The position numbers and the translations under genes were made by a program. A model generated the notes under the pieces. That model was given only the letters and a program-made list of their open reading frames with translations. It was not told where the DNA came from and ran no database searches. A stretch of DNA of 64,000 bases, from the NCBI GenBank assembly GCA_035582835.1, contig JAYKAV010000010.1, positions 123,707 to 187,706 on the forward strand, read 5' to 3'. The stretch's first letter is position 1; every line of letters begins with the position of its first letter. This stretch comes from Phoebastria nigripes. Lineage: Eukaryota; Chordata; Aves; Procellariiformes; Diomedeidae. Shown one piece after another: positions 10,593 to 22,735 of the stretch.

Positions 10593-12545
10593 ATAGAATC
10601 ACAGAATCATAGAATCATTAAGGTTGGAAAAGACCTCTAAGATCATCGAGTCCAACCATCAACCCAACACCACCATGCCCACTAAACCACGTCCCTAAGC
10701 GCCTCATCTACACGTCTTTTAAATACTTCCAAGGATGGTGACTCCACCACTTCCCTGGGCAGCCTGTTCCAATGTTTAACCACTCTTTCAGGAAAGACAT
10801 TTTTCCTAAGGTCCAATCTAAACCTCCCCTGGTGCAACTTGAGGCCATTTCCTCTCNTCCTATCGCTTGTTACTTGGGAGAAGAGACCAACACCCACCTT
10901 GCTGCAACCTCCTTTCAGGTAGTTGTAGAGAGCGATAAGGTCTCCCCTCAGCCTCCTCTTCTCCAGGCTAAACAACCTCAGTTCCCTCAGCCACTCCTCA
11001 TAAGACTTGTTCTCCAGACTCTTCACCAGCTTCGTTGCCCTTCTCTGGACACACCCCAGCACCTCAATGTCCTTCTTGTAGTGAGGGGCCCAAAACTGAA
11101 CACAGTATTCAGGGTGCGGCCTCACCAGTGCCGAGTACAGGGGTACGATCACTTCCCTACTCCTGCTGGCCACACTATTTCTGATACAGGCCAGGATGCC
11201 NTTGGCCTTCTTGGCCGCCTGGGCACATTGTCGGCTCATGTTCAGCCGGCTGTCAAGCAGCACCCCCAGGTCCTTTTCTGACAGGCAGCTTTCCAGCCAC
11301 TCTTCCCCAAGCCTGTAGCGTTGCATGGGGTTGTTGTGGCCGAAGTGCAGGACCCGGCACTTGGCCTTGTTGAACCTCATGCAGTTGGCCTCAGCCCATC
11401 NATCCAGCCTGTCTAGGTCCTTCTGCAGAGCCTTCCTACCCTCGAGCAGATCGACACACCTGCCCAACTTGGTGTCATCTGCAAACTTACTGAGGGAGCA
11501 CTCAATCCCCTCATCCCAATCATTGATAAAGATATTGAACAAGACCAGCCCCAAAACTGAGCCCTGGGGAACATCGCTTGTGACCGGCTGCCAACTGGAT
11601 TTAACTCCATTCACCACAACTCTCTCGGCCTGGCCGTCCAGCCAGTTTTTTACTCAGCGAAGAGCACACCTGTCTAAGCTGTGAGCCGCCAGCTTCTCTA
11701 GGAGAATGCTGTGGGAGACAGTGTCAAAGGCTTTACTGAAGTCCAGGTAGACCACATCCACAGCCTTTCCCTCATCCACTAGGCNGGTCACCTGGTCATA
11801 GAAGGAGATCAGGTTGGTCAAGCAGGACCTGCCTTTCATGAACCNGTGCTGGCTGGGCCTGATCCCCTGGTTGTCCCNCACATGGCTTGTGAGCGCCCCC
11901 AAGATGAACCGCTCCATAATCTTCCCCNGCACCGAGGTCAGGCTGACAGGCCTGTAGTTCCCCGGTCCTCCTTCCGGCCCTTCTTGTAGATGGGCGTCAC
12001 ATTGGCAAGCCTCCAGTCGTCTGGGACCTCCCCCGTTAACCAGGACTGCTGATAAATGATGGAGAGTGGCTTGGCAAGCTCCTCTGCCAGCTCCCTCAGC
12101 ACTCTTGGGTGGATCCCATCCAGCCCCATAGACTTGTGAGCGTCCAGGTGGCGTAGCAGGTCGTNCACTGCTTCCTCTTGGATTATGGGGGGTTTATCCT
12201 GCTCGCCGTCCCCATCTTCCAGCTCAGGGGACTGAGCTGGATAACTGGTCTGACTGTTAAAGACTGAGGCAAAGAAGGCATTAAGCACCTCAGCCTTTTC
12301 CTCATCCTTAGTGTCAATATCCCCTCCCCCGCATCCAATAAAGGATGGAGATTCTCCTTGGCTCTCTTTTTGTCATTAATATATTTGTAAAAAAATTTTC
12401 TATTGTCTCTAACAACAGTGGCCAGATTGCGTTCTAGCTGGGCTTTTGCTTGCACAGATCCAGATATGCATGCCGTACAATGAACGGGATGGTACCGTCT
12501 TGTCTCCTGCTCTGTCTTGGCACTCACTTTGCTCTCGCAGCCTGG
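10593..12545 (-). mobile_element. CR1 LINE, copy 2, 5'-truncated, relatively young
   Basis: A roughly 1.95-kb CR1 on the minus strand. Its 3' terminal repeat reads on the plus strand as AGAATCACAGAATCATAGAATCATT at 10596-10620, followed by the reverse complement of the CR1 3' UTR and then the reverse transcriptase. It is truncated at about 12545, within the linker between endonuclease and reverse transcriptase, so the endonuclease is missing. Where it overlaps copy 5 (10612-10950 against 63662-64000) the two differ at one determined base, which marks a young subfamily. Eight single N bases fall inside it (10857, 11201, 11401, 11785, 11845, 11878, 11928, 12165). Confidence 0.96.
10682..12288 (-). 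pseudogene. CR1 ORF2 reverse transcriptase, nearly complete, one frameshift and one stop
   Basis: The best preserved reverse transcriptase in the window. Reading down the minus strand: [17 protein letters not shown] and ANVTPIYKKGRKED (from 12288), then QHXFMKGRSCLTNL and motif A YLDFSKAFDTVSHS (11932-11654), then [21 protein letters not shown] and an intact FADDTK catalytic box, a thumb with [10 protein letters not shown] and [15 protein letters not shown], and the C-terminal [22 protein letters not shown]. Only two lesions were seen in this span: a one-base deletion at about 11964 (GGACCG for the usual GGACCCGG context) and a TGA at 11654-11656 where Trp is expected. The linker AKAQLERNLATVVRDNRKFFYKYI lies further upstream, at about 12370-12450. 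The sequence stays in frame for most of 1.2 kb, consistent with recent insertion. Confidence 0.93.
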
Positions 12546-13578
12546 TTTAATACGAGACTTGATGACATTACCACTGAGTGTGTTTTATGACTGGACACAG
12601 TAACAGAACCTGTAGCAAATGCATCACTGGGAAAAACGTCTCTCCAGCTAATGAAAATGGCAGATATCCAGGCCTGTCCTTTCAGCAATCTCAGCAGTTA
12701 ACTTTGTCAGCCACAAGGTGTTAAGCACAATAGCACTATCTAGATTTACATGCTGGAAATAGGTATTTGTCTTTTCCTCTGCTCATGTACGCTCACTTCT
12801 CTCAGGCAGATGGTACCCAACCTAAAACTTTATCCAAACCCAAAGCTAAGAGAAAGGATTCCAGTGGTTACAGGGAACATGGGTTTGCTTTATCTTCATA
12901 GAAAGGAGAAGTCTATAGACTAAGGAGGACACACTGGACAGATGCAGTTCTGTAGTGCATCTATCAGGGTAGATCAGTCTAAAAGGAATCCTGTTTGTGA
13001 CCTCAAAGACCGCTCCATGGCAGGAATAGAAGCGTGGTGAGAGAGGACAGTCAGAATATCCACATCAACAGTGCACACTTGACCAAGGGAGCCACTGCTA
13101 GCCTACCAGAGAAAATGAACTTTGTTCCTTTGTCTGTGCACATTTTTGTCCTTATTGTGCACACTGCTGAGTTAAAAACAGCCCCTTGAGTTGGTTTGTG
13201 AAGTGTAACCATCCTATTTATGCACTAGAAGTGCCTTGCTCTGAATTTATAAAGAGGTTGGCTACCTGCCAGACCACAACACATCTCTGATCTCACAGTG
13301 CTCAGCCAGACTGCTCATCAACTCAGATCAGTCCCTTTACAGTGCTGCAGAGATGAGATGAGGTGCTGGTTAGAAAGTCCCGTGCCTGTACTGCTCCATC
13401 CTTGTATATTGCATGCTGCTCATTAAGTAAACCAAAACATGGTTTGGACAAATTCTAACTCTCCCCACACACTGATTGCTGTTGACCCTCCATCCAGCAA
13501 ACCCCATCCCATCTCCTCTATTTTCATCACAACTGGCTTGATAAACTAAGCCAGTTTGAGCTCTCATTTTAAGTATGC
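12546..13578. other. Unique-looking sequence, no gene seen
   Basis: About 1 kb of mixed sequence with only short open frames and no recognisable motif or repeat. Confidence 0.6.
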
Positions 13579-13583
13579 AGCTT

Positions 13584-14128
13584 TGTCCTGGTTTCGCCTG
13601 GGATAGAGCTTATTTTCTTCCTAGTAGCTGGTATAGTGCTGTGTTTTGGATTTAGTATGAGAATAATGTTGATAACACACTAATGTTTTAGTTGTTGCTA
13701 AGTAGTGCTTATACTAAGTCAAGGACTTTCAGCTTCCCATGCTCTGCCAGGTGCACAAGAAGCTGGGAGGGAGCATAGCCAGGAGAGCTGGCCCAAACTG
13801 GCCAAAGGGATATTCCATACCATATGATGTCATGCTCAGTATATAAACTGGGGGGAGTTGGCCAGGGGGGCAGTGATCACTGGTCAGGGACGGGTTGGGC
13901 ATCGGTCAGTGGATGGTGAGCAATTGCTTTGTGCATCACTTGTTTTGTATATTCTTTTATCATTATTATTATTATTTTCTCTTCCTTTGCTGTCCTATTC
14001 TGTCTTAATCTCAACCCACGGGTTTTACTTTTTTTTTCCGATTCTCTCCCCCATCTCATGGGGGGTGGGGGGAGGATGAGCGAGCGGCTGTGTGGTACTT
14101 AGTTGCCGACTGGGGTTAAACTACAACA
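13584..14128 (+). mobile_element. Solo LTR, avian ERVL-like family, 545 bp, TSD AGCTT
   Basis: The element starts TGTCCTGGTTTCGCCTGGG and ends GGGGTTAAACTACAACA. It is flanked by a perfect 5-bp duplication AGCTT at 13579-13583 and 14129-14133. A TATA box (TATATAAA) lies at 13840-13847, with TGATGTCA just upstream at 13825-13832, a likely CpG-decayed ATF/CREB-type site (TGACGTCA). The 3' part has a T-rich tract and CTCAACCCACGGGTTTTACTTTTT. This LTR type is widespread in bird genomes; the 5-bp TSD agrees with a class III (ERVL-like) element. It shares its layout with the LTR at 18092 but has a different TSD, so the two are separate insertions. No internal retroviral genes are present. Confidence 0.93.
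13840..13847 (+). promoter_or_regulatory. TATA box of the solo LTR
   Basis: TATATAAA followed by CTGGGGGGAG; the related LTR at 18092 has the decayed word CAATAAAAC at the same place. Confidence 0.6.
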
Positions 14129-14133
14129 AGCTT

Positions 14134-14970
14134 AAAAAGAGAACTGTCAGCATTAAGACTTCCTTAGGCAAATCTTGAGAAACAGGAGTACAAAAGATGC
14201 AACTCCTTCCCTCATATTATGTACGCTATAATAATTGATTCCTAGGTGGCCTTCCAGTTTCTGTGGCCTGCCTCTTTCAGCCAACTTGGCCACTTCTCTC
14301 TAAAGAAGCTGTTAAGGAACATTTTGGGACCCAGCTGTCCTTTGCCGTCTCCTGTACAAACGATCAAGGTGAGATTAACTCCTTAATAAAATGCAGATAT
14401 TATATAGAGGCAGGGAACAAAACTGGACTTTGCATAGAAATTCAATCCCAACTTTGGGATGTGGAGAAGCTAATGCCACTTAAGTCTTTTAATGATATAA
14501 GATGACACTTCCTGGCATCTTCATTTCTCTGAACTTGCTGAATTAGCGGTGTAACTTAATGAGGCTTAAGCCATTTGATGACAGTTGGGGGAGTGGCAGT
14601 TCAGTATCTTTCACATTAAGCTCAATATAATCTTTTCTATCCAGAGGTGAGCAAGCAAATGACCTTTACAAGCAGCTTGGAGTCACTCTGTTAAGGCAGA
14701 AGGAAAAAAAATTTCTTTCTGCAGTATGTCCTAGTAACAGTGATACACCACTATACAGTGGTGGTAGAGAGGGTGAGGCTAAGTTACTGACTGTACTGTA
14801 TGTTTTCATTCAGCTTTTAGGCTGCACCTGACATAGCTATAATGGCTTATCGAGTCTCAGATGACAATGACTTACTGCATACAGTTTTGACCACCTTGAT
14901 CTTCTTGTGCACTGACTTGAAATAGAAGAAACACTAGCCCAAATGGTGTGATTGCTATGTGGAGAAACAT
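14134..14970. other. Unique-looking sequence, no gene seen
   Basis: About 840 bases between two LTRs. Open frames are at most 80 codons and show no motif. Confidence 0.55.
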
Positions 14971-14975
14971 ACAGA

Positions 14976-15720
14976 TGTGAAGGGAATGAATCACAGACTC
15001 CAGGAATAGTGCAGAGTGGAGACCTTTATTTACACAACTTCTTATTTATATCTTCCCGATTGTTGCTCACGCGATCATAGACAAAGCACGCGCCGCTAAA
15101 ACTTTACTAATTGGTCACATCTCCCTTACCACNNGCTTTACTATTGGCAGCAGCCTAAGCTGTTATTTCTTTTTGCACAAGCCTTTGTTTCTGTTTTTCT
15201 GTTTTGCAATCCCGTTCCTTGTTCTTTGACCTTCACTCTATATCTGTGTTTATCAGCTCAAGGTAACTGGCATTTTGTTCCATCAGCTTTCCCATACAGA
15301 TGGGCTCAAGAAACAGCAACTGCAGGGGAAGGTCCCTGCCAATCCAGTCTTGGGGAGAAGTCCTGCCTGGCCCCCAACCAATTCAGTTGGCTTAACCCTG
15401 AGTTAGCCTGAGCAAGACCAACTGATGGGACAGTGAAGAATTTGTCTCCGAGTAGTATCAGTACACTGCTCTGCATCTTACCCTCTCTAGCTGTGGCGAA
15501 TCCTCAGTTGCCTTAGGGAGGAGGGAAAAAGGGAGAACAAATTATACACAGAGGAAAAGAGAAAGCTAGATGCGGACAGCAACTTCTTCCCAGGCTGTGC
15601 AGAAATAAGCAGAGGCCCTAAAGCATAGCATAAATGCAAAATAAACATTGTGTTTACAGAGACAACCCTCAGTGATTAAGACTCTTTTCCCTGTCAGCTC
15701 TTTCCCCTAAATATTGACCA
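14976..15720 (-). mobile_element. Probable solo LTR, reverse orientation, about 745 bp
   Basis: On the minus strand the end of this block has a compact retroviral promoter and poly-A layout: a TATA-like word (plus-strand ATTTATA at 15044-15050), then AATAAA (plus-strand TTTATT, 15025-15030) only about 14 bases later, then a closing ...CCCTTCACA. The other edge reads TGGTCAATATTT on the minus strand (15720 downward). Direct repeats ACAGATG lie at 14971-14977 and 15721-15727, so the TSD is 5 bp (element from 14976) or up to 7 bp (element from 14978). The short distance from TATA to poly-A signal resembles class II LTRs, which usually leave 6 bp, so the class is undecided. Two N bases lie at 15133-15134. 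No internal genes are attached. Confidence 0.62.
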
Positions 15721-15727
15721 ACAGATG

Positions 15728-18086
15728 ACACCGTTGCTGTTCTGCCTTTAAACAAATGGGGAACAGACAAGCTGTTGCAAAAAGTCTCCAAACACAAAGT
15801 TATATCCCTCCCTTCCCTTCTGTGAATCCAGCCCAATATGTCAATTTGCTTTTCTTAATTGCTTTTTGTTTATTTCCTCAAATGGTTCTCCTTTTGAAAC
15901 CTGTTGACACTCTGTTTTAGGTTTTTGGAGTCTGCCTGTTTTCTCTGTTTTAACCCATTCACACCACACCTCTTTCAGCAGCCCACTTCAGGGATAGCAA
16001 CACGGGCTACCATGGCTCTGAGTGTCAGAAGGGGCCAGTTCAGCATGGGACTGCTCTTCTGACCCCTCTGTGACATATCGGACCCAACCTGTGGGGATAT
16101 GATGGCATCTGCCACAGTTGGCCTCGGCACCCCTCAGCATCTCTGCCTCTCCACAAGGCTATGACTTCTGTGGCAGGGGCTGTCACTGCTTCAGAGAGGA
16201 CTGAAACCATCTTTGATTAGTTGAAAGGCTTTCCCCTCACTCACTGAAGGACATAGGGGAGATTACACAGATCTATAGTATGAATCCTCAGTGCCAAGGA
16301 GGAAAAGAGATGTTAAGAGCAGGATACGTCAAACATACAAATGACTTATTCGATCAAGCCAGTGCACTGTGTGACGTATCCTAGAGGGAAGGCTGACAGC
16401 ACCATTCCCTCAGGTCCAGGAGGCTGGACTGGACAAGATAAAAAATGGACTGTCAAGACCAGAGATGATTATGTTAGAGAGGATCAACTGGAAGACAAAG
16501 TGGTAGGACTTTTACACAGTCTCCACAGAATAATATGGACTATAACGTCATCACAGACATACGTGGTGATTCAGGCTTGATATAAGCACCTGCACCAAGC
16601 CCAAGAGAAGATGCGGTCGGCTGTCCCATCAGTTCCAAAAGCTAATCACAGCCTCTTAATGGCACAACCCTGCAATGCCATGGAAGATGACTAGGGGCAT
16701 CTTTACACATTTTCTTCCTCCCTCGGAGATGCAAGAGCAGCGACAGGAGAGAAACGCTCAAATGGTTACTGTAACAGTGCTGTTTGACTAGACTGCTGCA
16801 AAGCTTTGAACCATGTCTGGTCTTACTCCCTGCTGACAAAACTCCTTGTCTGCTTAGCAGGAGCCTGGGGAGGCAGCCGGTGTCCCTGCCCAACCCTGCT
16901 TTGAGGGGCAGGCAGTGCTGGCACACATGGGTGCAGCGATACCACACTTAAAAGAAGATAGTAACTGCATTGCAGCCATTTTTCTGGCAATACCTGGAGT
17001 GTAACTAGACAAAGCCCAAAGGTTTAATTTTGCAGAAGTTGATGGCTGTTGATCACAAGCAGTACTTCTTGTCACTGGTGGATGCAAGGGGAATCTTCTG
17101 CTTTCAAAACATACTAACTACTGGAGTGCCCATTACATGTGTGACTTGCTCCTCTGAAGTGTGCCTGGATGCGTGAGAGTGGTATAAATCCGAAAGTCTC
17201 TTCTTACTTTTAATCCTGATGAATTACTCAACAGACAATATTGCAAGCAGTCCCTCCAGCCTGAGTGATATTTACATAAGAAAGAACAAGGGCTTCTTCA
17301 TTAGTTATACATGGGTTTCATATAATTGAAGTTTCATTTTGTTGTAAGCCCTAAAAAAGCTTTAGGTTAAAATACAAAGCTGTTATTGGATGCTAGTACT
17401 AATTAGCAACACACACCTTTAATGGCCTGATCCTCGAAACTCTGAGGCCCGCAAGTAATGAGATTTTAATGAGACTGTCCTCACAAATGAAATTATGAAG
17501 TGGTGTTTGGTTTTGCAGAATTGCACCTTAGAGGAGCTGAGAGCATCTTTTCATAAGAAAAATAGCCAGATTATTTAACAGCAGCAGTTTCTCAATCCAA
17601 AACCTTGGAGATACTCTGTTATTACAAACAAACAAAACTGAAAATCCTTTTATGAATCAATTATAAAGACCTGTAGTCCAGTAAATTTTACTTTGGAAAA
17701 TGAGAAAGTTTAAAAGATAGCAATTCTGAAGCACACAAGCTTAGTCTTGCCAATTGCCACAATTTTATTTCTACTCATAATCTTGAGGCCAAGATGTATC
17801 TTGGGGGATTTATCCTGTCCACAGCTGACTGTCCCAGACCAGTGAGATGAACTGCCTGCACAAAATGTCTATCTGTCCCATTGAGTTCAGTGACAGCCTT
17901 GAGAGATAGGACAATCCAGAGAGCAATTTGTCCTCTGTTATGACCAGTGTATAAAATAGGGGGATGAATCACATTCTGCAAGAACCAGTATTCATGCCGC
18001 AATGAGGAAGAGAGCATAGACAGCATTCTTAGAGTAGCTACTTCATTTCTAACCTGCTGAAGCTGGAGAGATTAATCCCTCTGTAG
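15728..18086. other. Unique-looking sequence, no gene seen
   Basis: About 2.4 kb. It contains a pyrimidine-rich patch near 15840-15960 and an AT-rich part at 17280-17760. Open frames reach about 100 codons at 16642-16947 on the minus strand without recognisable motifs. Confidence 0.6.
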
Positions 18087-18091
18087 AGTTT

Positions 18092-18660
18092 TGTACTGGT
18101 TTTGGCTGGGGTAGAGTTAAATTTCTTCATAGTAGCTTATATGGGGCTGTGTTTTGGATGTGTGATGAAAACAGTGTTGATAATGCAAGAAAATTTCAGT
18201 TATTGCTGACCAGTGCTTACACAGAGTCAACACCTTTTCTGCTTCTCACACCACCCCACCAGTGAGTAGGCTGGGGGTGCACAAGAAGTTGGGAGGGCAC
18301 ACAGCTGGGACAGCTGATCCCAACTGACTAAAGGGATACCCCATACCATACGATGTGCTCAACAATAAAACTGCAGGGGGTGGAGGCTGGCCAGGGCTGC
18401 CATTGCTAAGGGACTGGCTGGGCATTGGTCAGTTGGTGGTGAACAATTGAGGGGTTTTGCATCACTTGTTTTTCTTGGGTTTGGGTTTTTTTCCTCTTTG
18501 TTGTTTCTTTTCTCTCTCTCTCTCTTTTTTTAAATTATTAAACTGTCTTTATCTCAACCCATGAGTTTTCTCACTTTTGATTCTCTCCCCTGTCCCACTG
18601 GAGGGGAGTGAGCGAGCAGCTGTGTGGGGCTTAGCTGTCTGCTAGGGTTAAACCACGACA
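18092..18660 (+). mobile_element. Solo LTR, same family as 13584-14128, 569 bp, TSD AGTTT
   Basis: The element starts TGTACTGGTTTTGGCTGGGG and ends TAGGGTTAAACCACGACA, with a perfect 5-bp duplication AGTTT at 18087-18091 and 18661-18665. Internal landmarks match the LTR at 13584 in order: GCTGTGTTTTGGAT, the GTGCACAAGAAG box, AAAGGGATAC-CCCATACCATA, the GGGCATTGGTCAG block, a CT-rich tract near 18511-18530 and CTCAACCCATGAG. The TATA position reads CAATAAAAC, so the promoter looks decayed. It carries an AATTATTAAACTG segment that the first copy lacks. Different TSDs and the absence of gag or pol between the two LTRs show they are not the ends of one provirus. Confidence 0.93.
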
Positions 18661-18665
18661 AGTTT

Positions 18666-21600
18666 GCATTAAGATACCAGCTCCCAGAGCAAAACAACTG
18701 CATGAGAATTTTGACTGTCATCAAAAAAAAAGAGAAAGATGTTTCAAAGGGAAAGCTTGCAAACATAAAGAAAGAGCACCCAAACTCCCTGGACATTTTG
18801 GGCCATTTTCTCAAATGAGGAATCCTAAGTGCTTGGCAACACTGCAACACACTTTCATATGCCTCTTGATGATTTCCTCCTCTTCATTATCCATGAGGGC
18901 ATCTTGAAGCAATAAGGATCAAATGAATTCCTTGTGGCAACATGTTGCCTGATATAAATTTCACCCTATATGTCGTTTTTTTCTCTTGCTAAAAGCAGAA
19001 GTAGCCTGTGCAGAATTCTTTTGCTTTTGAATAACGTGTACCATATGGAACACTGATTCTAGGTGTCTTCATCTCTCCTCCTTAGTTTTTCAGCACAACT
19101 TCAGTCTTCAATGGTACTGTGTACTTAGGAATCACATGTCATGCAGAAAATCAGGCACAATTAGGTATGAGTTGCTCCTGAGATTGAAACCAAGAAGAGG
19201 GCAGTTCTTCAGTGTTACCATTCCACAAAGATTTAAACCCAAAGTGCAGAACTCACCCTTCCATCCAAAATTATGAAAGACTGATAACAAAAAAATGCAA
19301 TCCTGGCTTGGTGTTTTGAAACGCACAGTCTTGTGATTGGGAGAGTGTGTTTCACACTACCCTGCTAACTGCCAGAAACCTACAATGAGGTTTTTCCTGG
19401 TCCTATTGCAGGACAACTTTTTGGAAAAGCCTGAAGGAGATGAGGCAACACAGGTAGTATAAAGTGCTGGTTCACGAGGCTGAGAACATTTCCCTTCCAC
19501 TATAGTGCCAGACATGCAGTTAATAAAACATTCATCCAACTCTGAGCCTGGACAAACACTGGAAATATTATAACTTCTCACAAAAAAAAAGTCTCCATTC
19601 TGCTTCACTGATCCAGTATTTCATAAAGCTGATAATGATGGTCTAAGAGGATTTGGTCCAACATGCTGTAGGTGGTAGGATGCTCACATGCAACCTAGGA
19701 CACTTCAGATGTGCTAATAGCTCTACTGCTGGGTGTTGCTCCAGCCTTGTCTAACTAGAGGAGCACTGGCTTGGGGCAGGGACTGTTTGGATAAGATGAC
19801 AATCCTGGCTGGACTTCTGGATACTACTAGCTTACAAACCATTACAAAAATATTCTTCAATATGAGAAACATCAAATTCAACACAGGAAATTAAACTCAA
19901 AAGCCAGCTTCAGTATGCATCTGAACCATTAAAAAAAAATCACTGGCAAGCATAACTCTGCTTGGCTCACTCTAGCCCATCACTGCTCCAGCTTCAGTTC
20001 CCACTGAACAGTGCCCTCCTGCTTTCTCACCTTGATCTGTCACACTTTGATACGTTGCATCCATCAGGCCTCATTAGCACATGCCCTAGGTTTCTAGTTT
20101 CCTGCATAAATGCTGTTTTGCCAGGTATTACCTTCATATATTTCAGAATTCATTCCTTAAAATAATATAAAACCTAGTTCCACGACAATGCTGCTTTCTC
20201 ACTCGGTTTATGGTATTTGCTAGTTCAAGCTTTGTGAGGTATCCACCACAGTACGACATGCTCCATAGAGCACAGTGTGTGTAATTGATTGCCGATGATG
20301 AAGGCATAAGGAAATGCACCCACTTACTAAATGGTTCCTGTGGATTATAAGACATTCTGCTTTGGTCAAATCTTTTCCCACCCCGCTTCTCCTCTAGGCT
20401 CTCTGGGACCTTGGGAAGGACTTTATTAGTCCACTGCCAATGGCATCTTGAGTTATGAGATTGCACATTTGACTGCAGGACAAGGAACTGTCAGATAATC
20501 CCAAGCCCCTGCATGGATGTCATCCTTGTGTTTTTGACGAGAAAAATTTCTTGGGAATGATATCAAAACTCTTCAACGAAGCACCACACCCAGGATGAAG
20601 TGAAAGACATACTGTTGGAGATGTTGTACACTGTTCATAACCACTGTGGTACATCATCCTCTCAGAAGTGACAGAAGTCTGTAAGACCCTGATCCATGCA
20701 TGCATTTGGATAAAGGAGAACAGATAAAAGTTATGACTCCATTCTTATGGGAATAGCCCAGTGGAGGCTAAGCTGTGCTTGCAGGCTCCCTTTTCATGCA
20801 ATGGCACAGGAACCTTGTCTATATCGGCTTCTTCTTACCAAGGCCTTCGCACTAGGGGAGAGTGGAGCACAGAGGTAAGCAGCCACCAGGCAACCTGGGC
20901 AGTATTTAGAACCTCTGTGGTAGCGATCCAGCCTGGAAGGAGAGGGAGAGCAATGGGAGATCATGCCTGAGAAAACAAGTCTTTATGTATGGATGTGAAA
21001 GCCCTGTACAAGCTAAGCATGCACCTTATGCCAGCCTCCACAGCCTAAGAGGGCATGAGAGAGTGCACCCCAAGGCAGGGTCTGCTTTTTTCACTGATTC
21101 TTCATCTGTGCCGATAGGGGGAAGAGCAGTTACCCCTCACATTCAACCCAATATCACAATCTTGGACAGGTCTCTAGCCATGAAAGGTGCAGCAGAGGGG
21201 TGGCAGATGGCTCTGCACTGGTAGGATGTCCCTTTGCATTACTACAGCAGTCTGCAGAGGGACATGGCTCATCAGACAGCTGTCCATCTCTCCCCAAACA
21301 CAGAGAAGTGCCATGCTCATGTCCACAGCAGCAATCAGTAGACTGGAGGGAGAGGGAAGGGGGCAGGGAGAACAGGCACAAACTCTTCGTCCAGAAGTGC
21401 TGGGAGCATGATGGTTGTGTCAGGCAGGTTACAGAAGTGACAGTCTGAGCTGGACTCCCCTTTTCCCCAAAGCTCCATCCAAAAAAACCCCTTTTGTTTA
21501 GTACTGTACCTCTGAAACAGGCCAGCCACAGTAGACTGAACACAGAGGAGGCAGCGAGCTGTGCTATAAAGACTGGATAATGAAGCTACTCTAGAAACCA

Positions 21601-22735
21601 TAAGACACTCACCCAGCCCAAGATTGCTTGGACTAGTGGGCAGAAAGTCAAAATTAGTCATTTAATCATTTTTGGCTGCCCCTTGTCACCTCTGTGGCTT
21701 GTCAAAGACACTTTACAGGGTACCAAGCCCCAGCACCATATTATGTAAGCAAGCTGTGTCTAGGCAGAGAAGCCAACAGTAGCTTCTGCTAATGTAATGT
21801 ACAGTGCCAGCTGCCACTCTTGCACCTAGCTGACATCTCAGATAAAACCTGGGTTAATCCTCAGTGAGGACCAAGCTTCTGCCATTCTTGGCCTCCTCAG
21901 GCACAGGATCTCCTTTGAATTTGCATTGAGCTAACATGAATTGGGGACCACTGGAGCCACATACCAACTGTCAGGCTTATCGGTGTGGTTTAAAATCACA
22001 ATTAACAGAGCAGAATGACTCCAGCTGTCAGTCCAAGCATTCCCATGACTACCAGCCTTGGCTGGTGGCCTTCCATCCAGATGGTTTTGCTGAGGAACTC
22101 ACCTGGAGGAGTTGATGTTGACACTTGGCACTGGTACAACACTCAGAGTTGGTGGGCTTCCCATCCTACCTTGGAAAGTGTGACACTCATTCACCAGGAT
22201 CGCTGCTCCCTGCAGTGCTGACATGAAGGGTCACACCACACTCCCCTGTCACATGCTTTCCCAGGAGCCAGGGAGTGAGTGAGAGAACTGGGCTTCTGCC
22301 CTCTCCTGGCTAGCAGAAACTGTGCTGTCAAAAGTAGCAGAGCCACAATGTGACTTAAATTTCAGCTTGGTTTTCCATTGTGCCTGTCTGTCTGACTGTC
22401 CTTTCATCCATCAGACTCTCAGTCCTTTATGTCCTTGACTTTTCAGCATTGTCAGAGGCTCAACAGTAACAAAGACTCTACAGGTGGTGTGAAAATCAGC
22501 AGCTGGGTGACAGAGAGAGGTTAAAATCCACTGAGGGAAAAGCAGACAGGATTCAACCTCTTCTCCACTCAGAGCAGCAGCAGACAGATGGCTGATCAGC
22601 AGGTAACTGCCAGTCAATCAGTGCACTCAGTTCCCTGCCATTCACACATCGTGCTGCTGGTCCCCAGCCTGAAAAGTAGGGGATGCAATGCCAAGTGAGA
22701 GGTGAGGGAGGCAAGGGAATAAGTGACAGGGGAAG
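18666..22735. other. Unique-looking sequence, no gene seen
   Basis: About 4 kb without a recognised gene or repeat. Overlapping open frames on both strands at 21154-21661 (up to 129 codons) have a low-complexity look and no domain motif, and are more likely chance than coding. Confidence 0.55.

Noticed and set aside
10772..11281. 169-codon plus-strand open frame across CR1 copy 2
   Set aside because: It is antisense to the real reverse transcriptase frame, which has all the conserved motifs.
13584..18660. A 5-kb provirus bounded by the two related LTRs
   Set aside because: Each LTR has its own different TSD and no retroviral internal sequence lies between them.
21154..21661. Overlapping open frames on both strands of up to 129 codons
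   Set aside because: No motif, and frames open on both strands at once suggest composition rather than coding.
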